From positions 1,933,501 to 1,997,500 of the forward strand of contig WPIO01000049.1 in assembly GCA_009760855.2 (NCBI GenBank): 64,000 bases of DNA, written 5' to 3'. Positions 56,330 to 64,000 of this stretch are shown here, piece after piece. How positions within the stretch are numbered: the first letter of the stretch is position 1; every line of letters starts with the position of its first letter. The translations under genes and the position numbers were made by a program. The notes beneath the pieces were generated by a model. That model ran no database searches. It saw only the letters and a list, made by a program, of their open reading frames with translations, and was not told the DNA's origin. Origin of the DNA: Cristatella mucedo (Eukaryota; Bryozoa; Phylactolaemata; Cristatellidae).

Positions 56330-59020
56330 AGGCTGCAGATCGGTCAGCAGTCAGTGACAGATGAAGAAACCAGGGTTTGACGAATTACCACAATCCACTC
56401 TAATTAGGCTAAAATCAAAAGGAAATTGACGTTGCCGAGCTTAAATTTTGTGCGGATCTTATACTAAACCCTCGATTTGATATATCCACCAAATTTTATG
56501 TAATTGTTCGCACGCGCACTTATGTAAATGAGCTGCAACGACAGAGGCCTGTACCGTAATCCACCACAATCCACTTTAGTTCCCTTCAAATCCACCACAA
56601 ATCAGCTGCGCAAAGCTCCAAAAAGTTTGGAATATCAAACTAAGCTACATGCAAAATTTACCGAGAAGATTTCACGCGATTCCGCTCACGCGGTCTCACG
56701 AAGTCTACTGACTTGCATTGGCACGGCCGTTTTCGTGCAATATGTTGAAATGGACTTCAGTAGCCCGGGCGATACGGCAATTCACTCCAATCCACCGAAA
56801 ACGACTAGCAATATATTGCGAAGAGCTCCAGTTTTTATTGCATACTAAAGCGAACTGTTTTGCGTGCAAAACCATTTAAAGTAAAAATATTCTGCACCCG
56901 CGAACTCTGGCAATGCGTGGCAATCGCGTTAAATGTCCTGGGAAAAACCGCAATCCACTCTATTCAACTGCAGATCATCTTCAAATCTTCAAAATGAAGC
57001 TCTAATTAACATTGCATATAAGACTAGGCTTAGTTCAAATTGCACCCGAAAAATGTAGCTCAATTGTGCACTTGTATTCTCATGCAATGCACTGCAATCG
57101 ACTGCAGCAGCCCGGTCCTTTACGGCAATCGACCGCAATCCTCCGAAATCCGTCGCAAAGCGACCAGAACGCGTACGCTAGAAGATCTAGTTATGATTGC
57201 TTGCTATTATAATCCTCGGTTATTGTGCACTCGCAAAATTTCATTACAATAACCTCATCCATTCTGCAGCAATGCACTGCAATCGACTGTAATGACCCGG
57301 GCCAACACCACAATCTACAACAATCCGATGCAAAATGCCGCCAAATTGATTTCTCAGTGCTCCAATTTTAAATGCATATTACAAAAGCCTACTGTTTAGA
57401 GTGCAACCGCGTCATTTTAACTAACTGCGCTCATAAAATCTTGAGCAATGAGTGGCAATCTCCAGCAACGGTTCGGCTTGAAGCAGCAATCCACTAAAAT
57501 AAAAAACTACCAGCTGATTTAACAGCCTCCTTTATATAGCAACAGAAAACCTTTTGCGGCTATCACCACCGCTTGCAGCAGCGATAAAGAATCACCCACC
57601 CAGGATTCGAAACCACGACCTCAGGACCGAGGTCGTGAAAAGCAACTGCCTTACCTAGTGCGCCATCATGGCTCAATCCGTGGCAGCAGACCACAAATTG
57701 GCTTTGCCCAGCTCCGATTGTCATTGCGTTTAAAGTGAAACCGTCAACTTGTCAAGCTATTTTTCTAAGATTGTCAACAATGCACGGCAATTGACAGCAA
57801 TAGAAGGGGCCAACACCACAATCATTAGGCAAATCTACGAGGAATCGGCTGCATGAAGCTCCAATTGTCATGCCACGTAAAATCTCACTTCGCCGCTACG
57901 CACATAATTTCAACCTACTCTGTGCGTTCAGTCACTGGCAATGCATAACAATTGACGGCAATAGCCCCGCAAAATACGGCAATCCATTATTATCCATCGC
58001 GAGTCGTCGGAAAGTGGCTGGCGCCAAGATCAGATTGTTCTTGCGTTTCGCAGCACACGTGTGCGCTTAAAGGTGCCGTCACGTCTTTTCAGCCAATCGC
58101 ACACGCGCACAATTGCAAGCACCGAGTGGAAATCTACAGCAGTGACCCGGGCCAATACCCTAGCTTGCAACCAATCGACGAGAAATGCGGAGCTCGAATT
58201 GTCAATGCAGTAAGCACTTCGCTGCGTTTCAAAGTAAAAAGGCGGCATTTTCAAGCTGCTTTTCTCGTTAACTGTCAGCACTGCATGGCAATTGACAGCA
58301 CTGGCCAGGGTCAACACCGAAATCCGTGGAAAATGGACGTGATTGGCGTCTCGAAACTGCAACCCTTGTTCCACGTAACATCTAACTGTATGCGCATAAA
58401 ATTTTCACCCGTTATGCACGTTCAATCGCTGCAATGCATGGCAATCGAAGGCAAGGGCCCGTCTTCTACTGCAATTCATTTCAAATTGACTAGAGAGTGG
58501 CTGTTTGCAGCTCAAATTATCATGCTACATAAATTTCACTTTGGGCACACATACTGTCGACCTATTGTGCGCCTTCAACCATGGACACTGCATGGCAATC
58601 GACGGCAACGGCCCTATATGATAGGGCATTGTATGACGGTCTGTTATAATTCCAAAAAAAGCAGGTGAGGGAAGATCCAAGTTTTCTTGCGTATTACAGT
58701 GCGCTGTATTAAAGGTGCTACCACATCCTTTCAACCAACTGCAAACGTACATTCGAGTGTAATGCGCGGAAATCTACGATATCGGCCTGAGAAAATACTG
58801 AAATATATAATGGTCTACTAAAATAGACTGAGTGCTGCTGGGTGAGGCTTCATTTTAGATTTCTTGCTCAAGTGTACTCTATTTTTGTGCAACCAGAAAA
58901 TGCCACGGTTAATGCTATCTCTTGTTCCACGTATTGCAATTAACGGCAATGGCCCATGCCAACACAGCAATCTTCTGCAATCCGGCGCAAACCGACTACA
59001 CGTAGGCTATGCAAAGCTAA
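56330..59020 (+). repeat. Divergent satellite array, units of about 150-200 bp, roughly 14 copies
   Basis: A diagnostic core resembling GGCAATCGACGGCAAYGGCC followed by CAACACCGCAATCCAC recurs near 56752, 56920, 57094, 57270, 57450, 57785, 57942, 58127, 58285, 58437, 58590, 58764 and 58935. Weaker copies lie near 56380 and 56555. Spacing is mostly 150-185 bp; the single double spacing (57450 to 57785) is explained by a SINE1 insertion. Units also share AGCTCCAATTGTCATGC- and TGTGCGCTTCAACC-like blocks. No coding potential. Confidence 0.88.
57497..57675 (-). mobile_element. SINE1 inserted in the satellite
   Basis: On the minus strand: A-box TGGCGCACTAGGTAAGGCAG, B-box GAGGTCGTGGTTTCGAATCC, the body GTGGTGATAGCCGCAAAAGG and GGAGGCTGTTAAATCAG. 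A complete-looking copy. Confidence 0.92.
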
Positions 59021-59026
59021 ATTACA

Positions 59027-59072
59027 ATCAGGTATTACATCGAACTTCTCTAAGTGCGATGTAATACCTGAT
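59027..59072. repeat. 46-base hairpin at the edge of the satellite
   Basis: ATCAGGTATTACATCG at 59027-59042 pairs perfectly with 59057-59072. After one A/G mismatch, ACTT and AAGT continue the stem to a CTCT loop: 20 paired bases and a 4-base loop. Confidence 0.95.
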
Positions 59073-59109
59073 GTAATACAATTCGACTTTAGTTCTCTGA
59101 AGACACTAT

Positions 59110-59112
<3 letters not shown>

Positions 59113-59156
<44 letters not shown>
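59113..59156. repeat. (TA)n microsatellite
   Basis: About 44 bp of pure TA. Confidence 0.97.
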
Positions 59157-59157
<1 letters not shown>

Positions 59158-59499
59158 CTGGACTGATGGAAATACATAGGTAGATAAATCTGATGCCCTT
59201 CATAGCTATTACATCTAGCTCTAGATGCCTACACATGTGGAGAAAACTGCCTACAACTCCACAAAAGGCTTGTGCTGCTAATAAACATACAACTGTAGAA
59301 CACTAGATATGGCAGTAAACCTCTGCTTATTCGGTGTTGGCAAGCGTTTTAAAGTAATGTAGTCAATGTGTCCGCGACAACTAACTTAAAAAACACGACT
59401 TACCATGATGACCCACCAGTGATTTTGAATAAGATAAGCCACTTAAGTGAATGGTGACTGACGTTCCTCGCCTAACTTCAATGATGCAAAGTAAATTCA

Positions 59500-60250
<751 letters not shown>

Positions 60251-60484
60251 AGCAGAGCAGTTTTCTTGCGGAAGAATGAGCTATAAATACCAGTTGGAGC
60301 TTGCTAGAGAGATTTGATGAACTGAACACTCACTCTCCTGTCTTGGATAAGAATTTCAGACAGAAAACTATCTGAAATTTATTCATTGCATCAAGTTTTA
60401 GAGTCAGCTTCTTACTCAGTGGCCTGCAACAGCAGCTGCTGCTTCAGAGAGGCAGGGATTTCACAGGCAACCAAGGACCGCACG

Positions 60485-60496
60485 CAGACACACACA

Positions 60497-60543
<47 letters not shown>

Positions 60544-60544
60544 A

Positions 60545-60576
<32 letters not shown>

Positions 60577-60687
60577 TACACACACGCACGCACGCGCGCG
60601 CGCACCCACGCACGCACGCACGCACACACACACACAAACGCACGCACGCACGCACACGCACACACACACACACACACACACTCATAT

Positions 60688-60731
<44 letters not shown>
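60485..60731. repeat. (CA)n - CGCACG - (CA)n - (TA)n compound tract
   Basis: Alternating purine-pyrimidine for almost 250 bp: CA with ATAC interruptions, a CGCG/ACGC-rich centre at 60585-60655, CA again, then TA from 60690. Confidence 0.97.
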
Positions 60732-60732
<1 letters not shown>

Positions 60733-61524
60733 TACTAATATTTGATTTCGGTTTGAAGCAGTTGGTCTATGCAACATACAAGGAGAATTTTTCGGACATG
60801 GTCGTAGAAATGGGGGTATTTCTAGTTATGGCATCAAATTCTGCAAGGAGCTCAACAGAGACAGACCCAAAGTCTGAAGGGGACAGGAAAAAAGAGCTGG
60901 TCGATGTGTGGCAGCATTCAGGAAGGAATGGCAGTGAATGCGGGGAATGAAGTCCCTACTCCGTTCTATCTTAACTGCAAAGACTTTGGAGAGACGCTAA
61001 CTCTTCATTGAGATTGGCAGCCTGCGTTTCAAGCCTAAGTTTAGCATTCCAAGGTTTCCAGTTGTTCACGGTTAGACCGAAAGGCATCTAGGACGAGTAT
61101 TACGGACCAGCTATTTAGTCTGATGGTGTCCAATTTAGTGCGATGTGCAGTAATTCGTACTTCGAATATTTGCTCAAACGCATGACCGGACACGTTTCCT
61201 TGGTTAGCGATGCCTCCCTTACGGGGGAGGGGAGGGCGTGCATCGCTTATTGAGCGGTGAGTGGCGGCCTAGCACCGACCGCCGCAACCCGTAAGCCGCC
61301 GCGCCCGATCGGTCGCCGCCCAACATTTGCTATCCAAAAGAACTGATGAGCGTTGCGTAACCGCGGGTCGATCGCGCCGGTCTTGACGCGCTGCTAGCTG
61401 CCGCACATTGAAAAGGTTCCGGTGGCCGGTGCGCCGGAGTCTTTTCAACGGCGGCCCTGGACGCCGCTCGGGCTGGTTAGCCGCCGCACGGCGGAAAAGC
61501 GAAGGTGGGAAGAGCGACTGCTAA
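60732..61524 (-). other. Possible 5' LINE remnant, otherwise no gene
   Basis: 60770-61170 may be the antisense linker of the LINE at 59500-60250, because it lies in the right direction upstream of RT motif A. I can only read fragments such as KVFAVKIERSRDFIPRIH on the minus strand. 61250-61480 is GC-rich without a frame of note. Confidence 0.3.
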
Positions 61525-61600
61525 AAGGATAACTTAATCTCAATACAGGCGCATTGCATACGCCGCAGGGCTCGCGTGCTTGACTTTGCACTTGACCCCA
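61525..61600 (-). mobile_element. SINE2/LINE-A shared tail remnant
   Basis: AAGGATAACTTAATCTCAAT then ACAGGCGCATTGCATACGCC is the reverse complement of the SINE2 tail, followed by a GGGCTCG word where the B-box should be. Confidence 0.65.
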
Positions 61601-61705
61601 TGATCTTGCACTTGACCTGATGGCCAGACCATAACCGCCATCAATTGTGCAGGCTTTGCTCACAACCGGCTCTCGATCGCGCGGGCGCCGATCTGAGTCG
61701 TGCTT

Positions 61706-62733
<1,028 letters not shown>

Positions 62734-63110
62734 GTGGACAATAAATTAGCTGTCCCATTCCTCCGCTTAAAGACAGTTGGCGACAGAAGCTTTAGCTCTG
62801 CAGGTCCTAGACTGTGGAACTCGCTTTCACAATTCTTACGCAACGAAAACTACTCTCCTACTTTCAACTATCGCACATCCTTTTCAGCGGTCCTGAGCTG
62901 CTACTTTTATGCTACTCACTACCTCAACTGCTCTCCTGACTCTACTATGCTTCCCACTTTCTCTTTGTTGCGTGAGACGAAGTCTGTTGGCTACCGAATG
63001 CGTACCGAAAGCCCCTAAGGCTGTGAGTGCGCTATACAAAACTTTCCTGCGTAGCACTCACGTGGTCTCTATGACTTTGTGGAGTTACAGACGGAGATAC
63101 ACGTGGCGGA
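62734..63110 (+). mobile_element. LINE-B C-terminal region and 3' end
   Basis: One open frame of 94 codons from DNKLAVPFLRLK through VGDRSFSSAGPRLWNSLSQF and ETKSVGYRMRTESP to TAA. It continues into the untranslated tail ending GACGGAGATACACG. This is the only LINE-B copy with no frameshift across the region. Confidence 0.9.
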
Positions 63111-63590
63111 CGCCGCTGGTGGAATGACGAGCCGCAGAGCAGATGGGCACTTCCGGTGGCGCTGGCGGCGCCTCCGCTGAAGGCGGCGCTCTGCAGCTGC
63201 AGAAGCCTCGTCCGACGGCGCGCGCGACGCACAGACGCCGGACGGCTGACGTGCGATATTGTCGTGTCGGCGACGGCGGTCAGGTCCGACGTGGTCAGCG
63301 GCACGCCGATGCCGCACCGCTCGAGATTACCTAGGGCGGCGGAGGCGGCGGTAAGCCTGAGCACGCCCAACTGCTGTGGCCGGCAGTGCGCCTCGGTGGT
63401 GGCGTGCCGGGGTTCGCTCGCTAGAACTAGCGAGCGTCCGCGAGCGTCGTCGTCGCGTCTCCTAATCGCCTAAATAATAATAATAATCCTAAATAATAAA
63501 TAATCCTAAATCGCCTAATCTCGTGACTAGACGAGGTTCCCACGTAACCTCAGCACCCACGTGACGTGCCACTCGAGTCCAGCAGCCGCC
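63111..63590. other. GC-rich stretch; possible minus-strand exon not confirmed
   Basis: The minus strand is open from about 63420 to 63130 and reads LRLTAASAALGNLERCGIG then VPLTTSDLTAVADTTISHVS. This resembles real protein more than the + frames, and a CAG acceptor-like word precedes it. No family recognised. An (AAT)n-rich patch lies at 63470-63515. Confidence 0.3.
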
Positions 63591-63725
63591 GGGCTCGCTT
63601 TACGCGTGCCAGCGTGATCAAATGCCGCCAAAGCTCCTCGTCGGCCGCTGCTATGCAGATAAGGCTCGTCGGCCGCTGCTATGCAAACGAGGCTGTAGTT
63701 AAGGATCGGCTACTTTTCATTTATT
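63590..63725 (+). mobile_element. SINE1 3' end with duplicated unit
   Basis: GGCTCGTCGGCCGCTGCTAT followed by GCAGATAA occurs twice in tandem (period about 30 bp). It continues CAAACGAGGCTGTAGTTAAG and a TTTTCATTTATTTATTC tail typical of SINE1. Confidence 0.75.
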
Positions 63726-63737
63726 TATTCACGCAAC

Positions 63738-63962
<225 letters not shown>

Positions 63963-64000
63963 GTAGCGCCGCCTAACCAAACGCGAGCCAACGCTTTCCT

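Noticed and set aside
56330-59020. CRISPR-like array
   Set aside because: Units are 150-200 bp and diverged throughout, with no short identical repeats separated by unique spacers, and the genome is eukaryotic.

Overview
The window is a piece of a metazoan genome, probably an invertebrate. Genes are split by long introns with GT-AG junctions. Intergenic and intronic DNA is packed with non-LTR retrotransposon remnants, tRNA-derived SINEs and very long CT/GA, TA and CA microsatellites. Nothing bacterial is present: no operons, no ribosome binding sites and no CRISPR. I cannot name the species.

Three genes can be supported, all on the + strand. Gene 1 (about 7110-15132) is an unrecognised coiled-coil protein: one coiled-coil exon, one 1.28-kb low-complexity exon, and a likely last exon with a transmembrane tail followed by AATAAA. 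Gene 2 (21162-30788) is YIPF6, a Golgi five-pass membrane protein. Its five C-terminal exons join in frame into 210 residues and only the N-terminal exon is unplaced. Gene 3 (36500-50554) is an unrecognised, highly coiled-coil protein of about 535 residues in three visible exons. It begins inside a GC/CpG-rich block (35.3-37.5 kb), which probably contains its promoter.

The rest is mostly repeats. LINE-A is a CR1/L2-like family with reverse transcriptase fragments, a conserved C-terminal region, a 3' stem-loop and an (ATT)n tail; about twenty pieces lie on both strands. LINE-B is a second, related family ending in GGAGATAC, with four copies. SINE1 is tRNA-headed and ends in GAGGCTGTTAAATC. SINE2 is tRNA-headed and its 3' end is homologous to the LINE-A tail, so it probably borrows LINE-A machinery. 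The most unusual structures are a divergent satellite of about 150-200-bp units (56.3-59.0 kb), a 158-bp near-perfect palindrome around (TA)30 (53262-53419), and three compact perfect or near-perfect hairpins (26420, 45900, 59027).

The three genes show no evident functional link beyond proximity. The right end (59-64 kb) holds only LINE debris, microsatellites and GC-rich sequence with no confirmed exon.
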